Below, piece by piece: positions 1 through 8,674 of a stretch of 64,000 nt of DNA (within the stretch, counting starts at the first letter, position 1; the number at the start of each line of letters is the position of its first letter). The stretch lies in contig NZ_CFGI01000004.1 of NCBI RefSeq assembly GCF_001347015.1, positions 62,001 through 126,000 of the forward strand, given 5' to 3'. The notes beneath the pieces were generated by a model. The model made no database searches and was not told the DNA's origin. It saw only the letters and a program-made list of their open reading frames with translations. Source of the stretch: Streptococcus pneumoniae. GTDB taxonomy: Bacteria > Bacillota > Bacilli > Lactobacillales > Streptococcaceae. Both the position numbers and the translations under genes were made by a program.

Positions 1-91
1 AAATAATCTGTAGACGTTTGTGATATTTGACGTACGATGAATCTCTTAGGAGTTTTTCAATTTTCTGTATTTCTTCGTTTGTAAGTTTCAT
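1..91 (-). CDS. N-terminal piece of a putative IS630-like transposase (cut by window edge)
   Basis: An open frame starts at an ATG whose complement ends at 91 and runs off the left edge, giving about 30 residues (MKLTNEEIQKIEKLL..., then YVKYHKRLQ). A helical N-terminus with a K-R-L-Q segment resembles the DNA-binding start of IS630-type transposases. A TATAAT-like -10 lies just upstream at about 100-106. Only the first residues are visible, so the family assignment is an inference and it could be another small HTH protein. Confidence 0.35.
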   Translation of the reverse strand, partial: MKLTNEEIQKIEKLLRDSSYVKYHKRLQII

Positions 92-123
92 AACTACCAT
101 TATAAGATGTTTTTTGATTTTAG

Positions 124-669
124 GATAGTAGTAGCTGTGCTATGAGTCGTGTTCGTGTTCAAATCATGAATCAGTTTGAGCGAAAATCTCATGAATACAA
201 GGCTATCAAGCGCTACTGGAAACTCATTCAACAGGATAGCCGTAAACTCAGTGATAAGCGATTTTATCGTCCTACTTTTCGTATGCACTTAACCAATAAA
301 GAGATTCTAGACAAGCTTTTGAACTATTCAGAAGACTTGAAACATCACTATCATCTCTATCAGCTCTTGCTTTTTCACTTTCAGAATAAGGATCCGGAGA
401 AATTTTTCGGGCTCATTGAGGACAATCTAAAACAAGTTCATCCTCTTTTTCAGACTGTCTTTAAAACATTTCTCAAATATAACGAGAAAATTGTCAATGC
501 CCTTAAACTAGCCTATTCTAACGCCAAACTAGAAGTCACTAATAATCTCATCAAACTTATCAAGCGCAACGCCTTTGGTTTTCGGAACTTTAAAAACTTC
601 AAAAAACGGATTTTCATCGTTCTAAGCATCAAAAAAGAAAGGACGAAATTTGTCCTTTCTAGATATTAG
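124..669 (+). pseudogene. 5'-truncated ISL3-family transposase remnant
   Basis: The frame encodes the C-terminal part of an ISL3-type (IS1167/IS1193-like) DDE transposase, with family-typical segments RVQIMNQFERKSHEYKAIK near the start and RNAFGFRNFKNFKKRIF near the end. A full transposase is over 400 residues. Here an in-frame stop at 121-123 and foreign sequence replace the N-terminal half. The first ATG at 142 has no convincing ribosome binding site, so this is probably not expressed as a functional protein. It is followed by the element's terminal sequence at 678-702. Confidence 0.8.
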
Positions 670-677
670 CTTTTCTT

Positions 678-702
678 CAACCCACTACAGTTGACAAAGA
701 GC
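678..702 (+). repeat. Right terminal inverted repeat of the ISL3-type remnant
   Basis: The sequence caacccactacagttgacaa followed by agagc lies just after the transposase stop. Read on the other strand it gives GCTCTTTGTCAACTG..., the usual start of IS1167/IS1193-type elements. The matching left end is not in the window. Between here and 879 I see no gene, only A+T-rich sequence. Confidence 0.65.
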
Positions 703-878
703 TAAAAATTTTACGAAATGCTAAAATAATTATATTGTCTCACACAAAAACTAGATAATTCAAAAATTCACCTATCGACTATCTGTATTTGACTACAAGA
801 TATAGAAAATCTATTATTTTGGGAGGTGACAATAAAAGTGAATAATGTAAAAATTTAGAATTTTCAACATAGGTAAAA

Positions 879-1721
879 TTATCCAATATTGGTAATCTCC
901 ATAGCAAGTTTATTATTTAATAATATTTGAAGCAGTTCATTATTTATAAATCTTTTAACGCCATAAAAATCAAGTAAATATTGAGGAAATGCACTAAGCA
1001 ACAATACTCGTTCAAGAGGTAATATAAAGTCGTTATATTGCTTTAAAAATATGTCTTTAGAATCTATAAGCCCCTCTTGGATAAATGAATCGATTTTTAA
1101 ATAAAATAATATATAAACTGTATAACAAATTAAACTAAGCCAAACTTGATTTTTATCTTTCATTCTCGTTTGAAATGGACCATGTTCTTTGATAAAATTC
1201 TTACACTCATCTTTAAAGTGAACATCGCTAAACACAGGGTATGTAATAAGATTAATACTATCACAATTTATAAATCTTTCATGAAAGTAATTATTGGCTT
1301 CCACCATAGGATAACTTAAAAAAAGTTTACCATTTTCGGTTGCATTATCAAATAAATTTAACATCTCCTCAATTTTGTTATATATTTCGTTATATATTTT
1401 TTCTACATCTTTATCTTTTTTATCTTCTTTATAGTGTTGGGCGTCTAAATCGAAAAAGAGATAAATTAAAGAGAAGTCCTCGCTAGTATATTCAAATTCC
1501 CCATCAGATAATTCACAAATATGTTCTACTGTTTGTTCATATTGGTTTTCTTTTAATTTATTATATAAGGAATAAATGTTTGTAGAAAAAATGACTATTT
1601 CATAATCAATTTTATGAGAAAAAAAGTCACTTTGAAAATTGCAAACCGATTTCACGAGTTTTGTATCCGGTTTTTTGCCCTCAGTAATAAATAGTATTCT
1701 TTTAGTTTTTGACATCAGCAA
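879..1721 (-). CDS. TOPRIM/RloB-like protein, probable partner of the upstream AAA ATPase
   Basis: A 280-residue protein starting MLMSKTKRILFITEGKKPD. The N-terminal strand followed by an acidic residue (ITEG) and the later LFFDLDAQ acidic strand near residue 90 fit a TOPRIM-like nuclease fold, as in RloB/AbiLii/AriB-type partners of OLD-like ATPases. There is no signal peptide or membrane segment. Its start overlaps the end of the ATPase gene by 20 bases, so the two are translationally coupled. Visibly A+T-richer than the neighbouring blp genes and flanked by IS sequences, which suggests horizontal acquisition. A role in anti-phage defence is an inference from the pairing. The exact family (AbiL, RloAB, PARIS-like) cannot be decided by eye. 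Confidence 0.6.
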   Translation of the reverse strand: MLMSKTKRILFITEGKKPDTKLVKSVCNFQSDFFSHKIDYEIVIFSTNIYSLYNKLKENQYEQTVEHICELSDGEFEYTSEDFSLIYLFFDLDAQHYKEDKKDKDVEKIYNEIYNKIEEMLNLFDNATENGKLFLSYPMVEANNYFHERFINCDSINLITYPVFSDVHFKDECKNFIKEHGPFQTRMKDKNQVWLSLICYTVYILFYLKIDSFIQEGLIDSKDIFLKQYNDFILPLERVLLLSAFPQYLLDFYGVKRFINNELLQILLNNKLAMEITNIG

Positions 1722-2826
1722 AGAACCCTGTTCTGTACATTTTCTCTAAATTTTGTGTTTTTCTTATAACCATATCTGTTTTATTTGAAAGACTAGATAT
1801 TTCATTATCTTCAATGATGTAATAACAATCTGGTCGTAATAAAGTATTAGACATATTAGTGGTATTATGTGTTGTTATAACTAATTGGAGAGATGGTATT
1901 TTTATTAATCTTTTAATAATTTCACGAGAAACATCATTATGGAAATATGCATCAAATTCATCCATAAAAACAAAACGAACTTCTTTTTCAAACGATAAAT
2001 ACCAATAAAAGAAAAGTGTTAGTGATCTAGTCCCTTTAGACATAATGCCCCAAAACTCTACTTCCTTGCCTGAGTCAAATTTCACATAAATCTGTTTTTC
2101 TCCATCAACCTCTTTTTCAAATAGATTATAATCTATACCTAAATCTTTTAAAAATTGATTATAGTTACTAAGGTTTCCAGTCTCAATAATTGCTGAGGCA
2201 ATGGATTCCGAACCTGTTTTAAAACCTCTATACCTGTTTCCGTCCAGCGAATCAAAAGATAGCATTCTATTGACAAAATCCATAAAAAGTAAAAATACTT
2301 CAACATTTTTATCTGTCTTAGGATTTAATGCGGTATTATTCCTAATATATTTAACTAATGATAGATCCTCAGTATCAAAATCAAATGTTAGATGCTCGGT
2401 ACCTTTCAAGGTTGCTTTTTCTCTCTCATTTTTTTGACGAGAGTCTATTACTAGAGTTCCATTAATCAAAACAATTTCTTCTACTAATCTTAGAAAGCTA
2501 GATTTCTTATATCTATATATAAGTTCATCCTTATTAAACTGAAAAGTATATTCAAATTCTGCTATATCTATATCACTGTCTAAATTTAAGTAATGTTTAT
2601 CATACTCTTCTCTTCTGATATGTTTATCTGTCAAATGTGAAACTATATCCATAAGAGCCAAGCCTAAATTGGATTTCCCGCTGGCGTTATCTCCATAGAT
2701 TAGTGAATCTTTAACAAGGTTATCTTGAATTGCATCAGTATTATACTCGTAATTCCCTGAGGTAAAATCGAAGATTAATTCATCTTTAAAATTCTTAAAA
2801 CCTTTAACTTTAAATGTTTTAATCAT
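1702..2826 (-). CDS. AAA/OLD-like ATPase of a putative two-gene defence system (AbiLi/RloA-like)
   Basis: A 374-residue cytoplasmic ATPase. It starts IKTFKVKGFKNFKDELIFDF, typical of SMC/OLD-like AAA_15/AAA_21 ATPases. The Walker A motif is GDNASGKS near residue 45. A signature-like segment SKGTRSL lies near residue 265, Walker B is FVFMDEFDA near 290, and a sensor histidine sits in ITTHNT near 325. The start is supported by AAGGAGG four bases upstream. The gene has its own consensus promoter and overlaps the TOPRIM-like gene. In AbiL, RloAB and related systems such an ATPase senses infection and controls a nuclease partner; that role here is inferred. Confidence 0.7.
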   Translation of the reverse strand: MIKTFKVKGFKNFKDELIFDFTSGNYEYNTDAIQDNLVKDSLIYGDNASGKSNLGLALMDIVSHLTDKHIRREEYDKHYLNLDSDIDIAEFEYTFQFNKDELIYRYKKSSFLRLVEEIVLINGTLVIDSRQKNEREKATLKGTEHLTFDFDTEDLSLVKYIRNNTALNPKTDKNVEVFLLFMDFVNRMLSFDSLDGNRYRGFKTGSESIASAIIETGNLSNYNQFLKDLGIDYNLFEKEVDGEKQIYVKFDSGKEVEFWGIMSKGTRSLTLFFYWYLSFEKEVRFVFMDEFDAYFHNDVSREIIKRLIKIPSLQLVITTHNTTNMSNTLLRPDCYYIIEDNEISSLSNKTDMVIRKTQNLEKMYRTGFFADVKN

Positions 2827-2838
2827 GTTTCCTCCTTA

Positions 2839-2891
2839 GTGTAATTTTTTTACACCTACTCTATAATACTAAAGAATAATCCAATTGTCAA
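2839..2891 (-). promoter_or_regulatory. Consensus promoter and palindromic operator/hairpin of the ATPase-TOPRIM pair
   Basis: On the minus strand TTGACA (2886-2891) is separated by 17 bases from TATTAT (2863-2868). Downstream, just before the AAGGAGG ribosome site, lies an inverted repeat GTGTAA-N5-TTACAC (2839-2844 and 2850-2855). It could be a repressor operator or an RNA hairpin beside the ribosome binding site. Confidence 0.7.
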
Positions 2892-2940
2892 AGAATTTTA
2901 GCTATTTTCTAGAATCCAGCTTAGCATGCTAACTTCTCAA

Positions 2941-2986
2941 AGTAACTTCCACTTGCCTGACCAAAGTGGAAATTAGTCTAAAACGG
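2941..2986. repeat. IS30-terminus-like remnant
   Basis: A palindromic stretch has CTTCCACTT on one side and AAGTGGAA on the other, followed by ATTAGTCTAAAACGG. It resembles the ends of the adjacent IS30 element (TTCCACC / GGTGGAA, then TTA..., then a GACG-like block). It looks like abutted or degraded IS ends rather than a gene. Confidence 0.45.
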
Positions 2987-2993
2987 ATTTTTA

Positions 2994-4253
2994 TGGTGGA
3001 ATTAAGTGTGAGACGTTTGAGTTAGAAACGAGGTCTACTATGACAAAACATAAACACCTTACCCTTTCAGACCGTAATGATATCCAATTAGGCTTAGAGC
3101 GCGGTGAAACCTTCAAAGCTATTGGACAATCCATTCTAAAAGACCCAACTACTGTTTCCAAAGAAGTCAAACGAAACAGACAGGTTAGAGAATCTACTTG
3201 TGATAACCTTCCTTGCCCTCTACTCGATAAGGCTCCCTTTGTCTGTAACGGTTGCCCTAAAAGAAGACAAAATTGTGGATTTAAAAAAATTTTCTACCTC
3301 GCTAAGCAAGCTCAAAAACAATACGAACAAACTCTTGTAGAAGCTCATGAAGGAACTCCTCTTAATTCCCAGACCTTCTGGGACATGGACAAAGTCATTT
3401 CTGATAGTGTTAAAAAGGGACAACACATCTATCATATCCTCAAGACTCACAACCTTAATGTTAGCTCCTCAACTGTCTATCGACACATCCGAAAAGGTTA
3501 CCTGTCTATCGCTCCTATTGATCTTGCTAGAGCCGTAAAATTTAAAGAAAGACGGAAATGTAAGCTCCCTTCCATCCCTAAAGAAGCTAAAAAAGGCCGT
3601 TCCTATGAGGATTTCCTAAATTATTTGGCGCTTAACCAACTGAACTCTTGGCTGGAAATGGATACAGTTATGGGCAGAATGGGAGGTAAAGTCTTACTGA
3701 CCTTCAACCTGTCTTTCTGTAACTTTATCTTCGCTAGACTGCTGGATAATAAAACTGCCCTTGAGGTTACCAAACACCTCTATGACATCAAGAACACTCT
3801 TCACCAAGCTGACAAAGATTTCTTCCAACTCTTTCCTGTCATTCTTACCGATAATGGTGGAGAGTTTGCCAGAGTCGATGATATCGAAATGGATGTGCGA
3901 GGAGAGTGTAAACTCTTCTTTTGTGACCCTAATCGCTCTGACCAGAAAGGGAGAATTGAGAAAAATCACACGCTGATTCGCGACATTCTACCTAAGGGAA
4001 CTTCTTTTGATAATTTAACTCAAGAGGACATCAATCTCGTTTGTTCTCATGTCAACAGTGTCAAACGTGCTGCTTTAAATGGAAAGTCAGCCTATGAGCT
4101 CTTTGCATTTACTTACGGAGAAGAGATTCCTAAGCTTCTCGGCATTTCTAAAATACCTGCAGAAGACGTCTGTCAGTCTTCTACATTACTCCAACATAAA
4201 ATCTAAAAACTAACCTAAAACCCCATTCAAACGTCTCACACTAACTTCCACCA
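2994..4253 (+). mobile_element. Complete IS30-family insertion sequence
   Basis: The element is bounded by 25-bp inverted repeats at 2994-3018 and 4229-4253, both starting TGGTGGAA and ending GTGTGAGACGTTT when read inward, with 23 of 25 positions matching. A dinucleotide TA lies immediately outside each end and may be the target duplication. It carries one intact transposase gene, so it may be active. Confidence 0.88.
3040..4206 (+). CDS. IS30-family transposase
   Basis: A 388-residue protein, full length for the family. The N-terminal helix-turn-helix begins KHKHLTLSDRNDIQLGLERG and is followed by a second HTH (SSSTVYRHIRKGYLS, about residue 146). Between them is a cysteine cluster (CDNLPCPLLDK...CNGCPKRRQNC, residues 54-79). 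The DDE core shows LEMDTVMGR (D near residue 208), ILTDNGGEF (D near 278) and a downstream glutamate in DQKGRIEKNH. It catalyses excision and insertion of the surrounding element. No frameshift or internal stop is seen. Confidence 0.93.
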   Translation: MTKHKHLTLSDRNDIQLGLERGETFKAIGQSILKDPTTVSKEVKRNRQVRESTCDNLPCPLLDKAPFVCNGCPKRRQNCGFKKIFYLAKQAQKQYEQTLVEAHEGTPLNSQTFWDMDKVISDSVKKGQHIYHILKTHNLNVSSSTVYRHIRKGYLSIAPIDLARAVKFKERRKCKLPSIPKEAKKGRSYEDFLNYLALNQLNSWLEMDTVMGRMGGKVLLTFNLSFCNFIFARLLDNKTALEVTKHLYDIKNTLHQADKDFFQLFPVILTDNGGEFARVDDIEMDVRGECKLFFCDPNRSDQKGRIEKNHTLIRDILPKGTSFDNLTQEDINLVCSHVNSVKRAALNGKSAYELFAFTYGEEIPKLLGISKIPAEDVCQSSTLLQHKI

Positions 4254-4455
4254 TAGCGGAACTTAATCTGAAACGCTTTCAGATGAGGGGATTTTGTGCG
4301 CTCTTTTTTTCGATTCATTTTGTCTACAAAAGCAATAAAATCAAGCATGAGTAAAACTAGTGGAACTTACCCTGACACGGAATCCCACTGGTTTTTAGGA
4401 TTTTTATCAGACTAACTTCCACTTGGATTAGCGGTGGAACTTAGTTTGGGAATTT
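4254..4455. repeat. Series of IS30-terminus-like remnants downstream of the IS
   Basis: This gene-free stretch contains GCGGAACTTAATCTGAAACG at 4257, GTGGAACTTACCCTGACACGG at 4352 without its last base, and a facing pair CTAACTTCCACTT / GGTGGAACTTAGTTTGGG at 4413-4450. Each resembles an end of the complete IS30 element. No open frame is visible. Confidence 0.45.
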
Positions 4456-4496
4456 ACCGAAAAGCCTCTGGATTGGCTTGGGTATCATTATAGAAA

Positions 4497-4526
4497 GAAA
4501 AAGGCAAGCACAATCTCCTACTTACC
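4497..4526 (-). terminator. Rho-independent terminator after pncP
   Basis: On the minus strand GGTAAG pairs with CTTGCC (one wobble) around a 12-base loop, followed by TTTTTCTTTC. It lies just downstream of the pncP stop and would end the blp immunity transcript. Confidence 0.55.
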
Positions 4527-4538
4527 TTTTCATAATTT

Positions 4539-5150
4539 TTATAAATAATATAAGAGTGGCCAAGCATTGTAAAACATGTGAACTAGAGTAGAAACCCATA
4601 GGTTTTGGCTCTTTTTATAAGCAAAGCCCAGCAACAAGCCCCCAAGTAGATAAAAAATAAACGAAGGTACATTAGAAGGACCATGCATGAACGAAAAGAG
4701 TGAGGAAGTCAACACAAGCCCTAACCAAGAATTGTCAAAAACGGCACCTTGAAGAAGTCCTCTGAAAATGAGTTCCTCCTGGATGGGGCCAAAAACTGAG
4801 GTAGTCAAAATCAAAGACAGAGAAATTCCTCTGCTGACTTCCGCCAAGTGTTGAACTCCTGCGCCAGAAGAAATAGCGAAGAAATGAATATAAACCAGCG
4901 TCTCAAGCACACTTAGAAGAAAAATTGCAATGAAAAGCAAAAATTCTTTCTTGCTTAACATCCCAAAAGAAATCATTTCAAACTTTCTAGCATAAGCAAC
5001 ACTCAGAGAGGTTACTAGAAGACCTACAATAATCAGTGCAGGCTCATTTTGAAAAAAATCTCCATGGTTAATCGTATAAGGAACTGTAATGACGATTATT
5101 AGTACTAAAAATCCAAAACAAAAGGCATGAAATTTATCAAAAAACTCCAT
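4539..5150 (-). CDS. pncP: CPBP-family intramembrane metalloprotease, Blp immunity-region protein PncP
   Basis: About 203 residues from ATG at 5150, chosen because GAGGAGG lies directly before it; an upstream TTG at 5174 is in frame. It is multi-spanning, with the ABI/CPBP signature pair: EELIFRGLLQG (catalytic Glu-Glu and Arg) and later SLFSFMHG, then HMFYNAWP. Such proteins commonly protect producers against bacteriocins. It is the last gene of the bacteriocin-immunity region, after blpY and blpZ, and is separated from blpZ by about 30 bases. The symbol is assigned from pneumococcal synteny. Confidence 0.8.
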   Translation of the reverse strand: MEFFDKFHAFCFGFLVLIIVITVPYTINHGDFFQNEPALIIVGLLVTSLSVAYARKFEMISFGMLSKKEFLLFIAIFLLSVLETLVYIHFFAISSGAGVQHLAEVSRGISLSLILTTSVFGPIQEELIFRGLLQGAVFDNSWLGLVLTSSLFSFMHGPSNVPSFIFYLLGGLLLGFAYKKSQNLWVSTLVHMFYNAWPLLYYL

Positions 5151-5179
5151 AAAATTATCCTCCTCACCAAACAAACTTC

Positions 5180-5428
5180 CTACACGTCATCCTTTAGCTC
5201 TAACCTTTCCAAAACAAACCATTTTAGCAACCAAAATCCGACCACATAGCCAGCCCCTAAGAATATAGTCATTAAAGCTAGCATGGAATTTAGGAAATTA
5301 AAGACCACCGCAGATACAAAGGTTAGCACAAAAACATTAAAAGCAATGGTGTCAGAAGCCAAGACTAGAATATAGGGCGTCAGCCAGTCTAAGGTTTTTG
5401 AATCTAGGAAAAATAAGTGTTTATACAT
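5180..5428 (-). CDS. blpZ: BlpZ-like small membrane protein
   Basis: An 82-residue protein beginning MYKHLFFLDSKTLDWLTPYI, with two or more hydrophobic helices and no catalytic motif. AGGAGG precedes the ATG. It sits between the two CPBP protease genes in the order known for the pneumococcal blp immunity region, hence the name. Function is unproven; an accessory or immunity role is inferred from position. Confidence 0.7.
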   Translation of the reverse strand: MYKHLFFLDSKTLDWLTPYILVLASDTIAFNVFVLTFVSAVVFNFLNSMLALMTIFLGAGYVVGFWLLKWFVLERLELKDDV

Positions 5429-5469
5429 GATAACCTCCTCTATGGCTAAAAAGCAAGCCTTTTGTTTTT

Positions 5470-6159
5470 TTACCCCAAGACCCTATGTAGAAAAGTGAGC
5501 AAAAACGGGAAGGTCGCTACAATATTATTGATCACATGCACCGCATAGGATGGATAAATACTCTTGGTATAGCGGGTCAAACCGGCAAAGATGATTCCAA
5601 ATGTTGCAAAGACGAAGATATCTAACAGACTAGGCAGACTCAAAAAATGAGGAAGAGCAAACAAAATGGAAGGAAGAAGCAAATCAAGGCCAAATCGCGA
5701 ATGCTTAAAGAAGGCGTGTTGAAGTAATCCCCTATAAATCAACTCTTCCATTAGTGGAGTCAGGAAAAACAGGGTTACATAGATACCTAGCTCAGCAAAG
5801 TTGGTCCCACTATAACCGATCAATACGGCCCAACCTTCAGCAGTTGACTGAACATGTTTAGCTATCTGAACGTTAAAAGAGATCTGGAGCACTAGCACTA
5901 ATACTGTCAAAATCGAATACCAAAGCCATTTTTTTCTTGGAATGTGAAAGAGATAACCATGACCTGTCTTAACCAGAATCCAAATCATGACTCCGCTAAA
6001 TAGTAAACTCAAGATATTTTGAATCCAGACGAAATTGCCAATCTGGGAAGAAAATTGCCAATAATTTTGGACGATAAGCGTCAGCTGAGAAAGACCAAAT
6101 ACGAAAAATAAGTAAGAGAAGACTGCACTTATTTTGAATAGAAGTTGATACTTTTTCAT
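5470..6159 (-). CDS. blpY: CPBP-family intramembrane protease, BlpY
   Basis: A 229-residue polytopic membrane protein. The C-terminal half carries the CPBP motifs: MEELIYRGLLQHAFF with the Glu-Glu and Arg, ILFALPHFLS with the conserved His, and HVINNIVATFP. AGGAAG precedes the start. It is the first of the CAAX-like immunity genes downstream of the bacteriocin peptides. In pneumococcus BlpY is implicated in immunity to Blp bacteriocins; the same is inferred here. Confidence 0.78.
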   Translation of the reverse strand: MKKYQLLFKISAVFSYLFFVFGLSQLTLIVQNYWQFSSQIGNFVWIQNILSLLFSGVMIWILVKTGHGYLFHIPRKKWLWYSILTVLVLVLQISFNVQIAKHVQSTAEGWAVLIGYSGTNFAELGIYVTLFFLTPLMEELIYRGLLQHAFFKHSRFGLDLLLPSILFALPHFLSLPSLLDIFVFATFGIIFAGLTRYTKSIYPSYAVHVINNIVATFPFLLTFLHRVLG

Positions 6160-6190
6160 AGAAATTCTTCCTCATTTCTTGTATTTCAGC

Positions 6191-6424
6191 CTATATTCCA
6201 CATAAATGAAAACCCGCTCCTATATAACCACGGTCATGATAACCGCGCGGGCAGTAACCACTTACTGGAAAAGGACCTGAATTTTTTAATATAGGAGGGT
6301 AAGAACCGAATGGACTTACCTGATTAGCGTACCCTCTATAAATATCAGATACATCCCCACCCTCTATACGAGCAAGCATTTCATTATCCATAACTGCAAA
6401 TTGTGACATCATTTTTGTATCCAT
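6191..6424 (-). CDS. Double-glycine-leader bacteriocin peptide, atypical Gly/Pro/Tyr-rich
   Basis: A 77-residue precursor. The leader (MDTKMMSQFAVMDNEMLARIEGG, cleavage after residue 23) is nearly the same as those of the other Blp peptides. The mature part of 54 residues is unlike typical Blp peptides: it lacks GxxxG helices and is rich in Gly, Pro, Tyr and Ser, with two cysteines in SGYCPRGYHD and FHLCGI near the C-terminus. AAAGGAGA precedes the ATG and a BlpR box lies about 90 bases upstream. BlpAB should cleave and export it. The closest immunity candidates are the downstream blpYZ-pncP genes. I do not recognise it as a named Blp peptide. Confidence 0.75.
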   Translation of the reverse strand: MDTKMMSQFAVMDNEMLARIEGGDVSDIYRGYANQVSPFGSYPPILKNSGPFPVSGYCPRGYHDRGYIGAGFHLCGI

Positions 6425-6513
6425 GACGAATATCTCCTTTTTTATGTTTAATTTTTGTCCTGTTGCAACCTTAACAATGTTAGTATACTACTATTTTTTG
6501 AAATTTTCCATCC

Positions 6514-6546
6514 AAATCATAAATAGTCATCAAAACATCTTGAGGC
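6514..6546 (-). promoter_or_regulatory. BlpR-type direct-repeat box for the 6191-6424 peptide
   Basis: On the minus strand CCTCAAGATG and ACTATTTATG repeats frame a TTTTGATG spacer. This resembles the other Blp boxes (AATTCAAGAT twice at 21-base pitch) but the proximal repeat is degenerate. A TATACT-like -10 follows at about 6485. Confidence 0.6.
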
Positions 6547-6731
6547 GTTAAAATAGTCGAAAAAGAAAGCATTTCAGAAATACTTTACCTTTTACCATTC
6601 ATTTCATATACAATTATAATCTTTTATATATAAAATAAATACACCTATCTTCTCATTCTTATCTACAGGCAAATTCTAGCCATATATTATTACAAACAAA
6701 TAGTATCATTGCACCTGTTTACCATCTATTT

Positions 6732-7781
<1,050 letters not shown>

Positions 7782-7830
7782 TTACATTTGTTATCTTTAT
7801 CTTACCTTATTTAAGATTACAAATTCATCT

Positions 7831-7863
7831 AAATCTTAAATGGTCATCGAAACATCTTGAATT
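7831..7863 (-). promoter_or_regulatory. BlpR-type box for the thioredoxin-like gene
   Basis: On the minus strand AATTCAAGATG, TTTCGATGACC, then ATTTAAGATTT: two direct repeats with 21-base pitch, as upstream of the bacteriocin genes. It is 62 bases from the start codon of the 6732-7769 gene. Confidence 0.75.
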
Positions 7864-7879
7864 GCAAAAACTTCATTAT

Positions 7880-7914
7880 AAAAGAGTAAGTATTGCGAAA
7901 ACACTTACCCTTTT
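7880..7914 (-). terminator. Terminator hairpin downstream of the truncated immunity copy
   Basis: The minus strand has AAAAGGGTAAGTGTTTTCGC followed by a complementary ACTTACTCTTTT arm. It separates this unit from the BlpR box of the thioredoxin-like gene. Confidence 0.6.
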
Positions 7915-7934
7915 CTTTTATACTTCATTAAGCT

Positions 7935-8120
7935 CTACTTTTTATAATACTTCAAGCCCCAAATGAGTAAAAACATGACAATCAAGCAGAGAATATCACC
8001 AATATAGGCGATTATTTGTTGGTAGAATTTTCCTGCTGTGATACTTCTATACAAACAAATAATAGACATAAAACCTGTCAAGCCGACGAACATGAGTTGA
8101 TTGGTTCTAGGACTAACCAA
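7935..8120 (-). pseudogene. Truncated second copy of the bacteriocin immunity membrane protein
   Basis: 61 residues starting at a TTG codon (VSPRTNQLMF...), nearly identical to the C-terminal two fifths of the immunity protein at 8779-9183 and ending in the same WGLKYYKK. There is no ribosome binding site before the TTG, and the upstream frame is joined to an unrelated small gene (8125-8304). It keeps two membrane helices. It is most likely a by-product of recombination between bacteriocin modules rather than a working gene. Confidence 0.75.
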
Positions 8121-8124
8121 ATCA

Positions 8125-8304
8125 TCATTTACTTCTATTTAAGATCATGTCTTTTATGCTAATGTATGTTAACACTAAAAAACAAGTTAGGCCAATAATA
8201 TTCAAAATGAATAGCAATGGGGTTAAGTCTCTAAAAAAATTAGCTACTGACATTATAATAAATACTAAAAATACTATAGTTGAAACTATCTTTTTCTTGT
8301 TCAT
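8125..8304 (-). CDS. Small two-helix membrane protein, probable immunity protein
   Basis: A 59-residue open frame with start ATG complement at 8302-8304 and GGAG nine bases upstream. It begins MNKKKIVSTIVFLVFIIMSV and ends LNRSK, with two predicted membrane helices and a positive N-terminus. It directly follows the bacteriocin gene at 8356-8586, the usual position of a cognate immunity gene. Its TGA stop lies exactly at the junction with the duplicated block. It is shorter than common gene-calling cut-offs. Function is inferred from position and topology. Confidence 0.65.
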   Translation of the reverse strand: MNKKKIVSTIVFLVFIIMSVANFFRDLTPLLFILNIIGLTCFLVLTYISIKDMILNRSK

Positions 8305-8355
8305 AATTATTTACTCCATTCCAACTAAATTCAGCTTAGTAATGAAGAGCGATTT

Positions 8356-8586
8356 TTAACAGAATGTAGCAGCACCCGTTGCCGCTCCGCCCCAAAAACC
8401 AGCAGCAGCTCCAGATACAGTACCAATGATAGGTAGCGTTACAGTGCCCACAGCACCACCAGCAACTCCTCCAGTCAATGCACCTCCAACTACACCGAGT
8501 CCACATTTTATCCAACCGCCACCTTCAATACAAGCAAGCACATCAGTATCCATAATCTCAAATTGTTCCATCATTTTTGTATTCAT
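8356..8586 (-). CDS. Blp-type class IIb bacteriocin peptide (GxxxG-rich, two cysteines)
   Basis: A 76-residue precursor with double-glycine leader MNTKMMEQFEIMDTDVLACIEGG, cut after residue 23. The 53-residue mature peptide is Gly/Ala/Val-rich with several GxxxG/AxxxG motifs (GVVGGALTGGVAGGAVG, GAAAGFWGGAATGA). It has a cysteine at each end (IKC near its start and ATFC at its end), so it can close an end-to-end disulfide. It is expected to act as a pore-forming two-peptide-type bacteriocin. A BlpR box lies upstream and a small immunity-like gene downstream. It belongs to the blpI/J/N/U-like group, but I cannot fix the exact symbol. Confidence 0.85.
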   Translation of the reverse strand: MNTKMMEQFEIMDTDVLACIEGGGWIKCGLGVVGGALTGGVAGGAVGTVTLPIIGTVSGAAAGFWGGAATGAATFC

Positions 8587-8674
8587 GACAAATACTCCTT
8601 TTTTATTTTTAATTTTTGTCCTGTTGCAACTTTGACAAGTTTAGTATATCATTGTTTTTTAAAATTTTTCATCC

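Larger units (their letters stand above)
7843..8128. repeat. 286-bp direct repeat, copy 1 (duplicated immunity 3' end)
   Basis: This block aligns without gaps, with few substitutions, to 8687-8972. It carries half of a BlpR box, a terminator hairpin and the last 61 codons of an immunity gene. The breakpoints at 8128 and 8972 lie at the same codon of the immunity gene. Confidence 0.85.

Noticed and set aside
142-669. Treating the ISL3 transposase fragment as a complete gene
   Set aside because: It lacks the N-terminal half and starts inside a conserved region, so it is a remnant.
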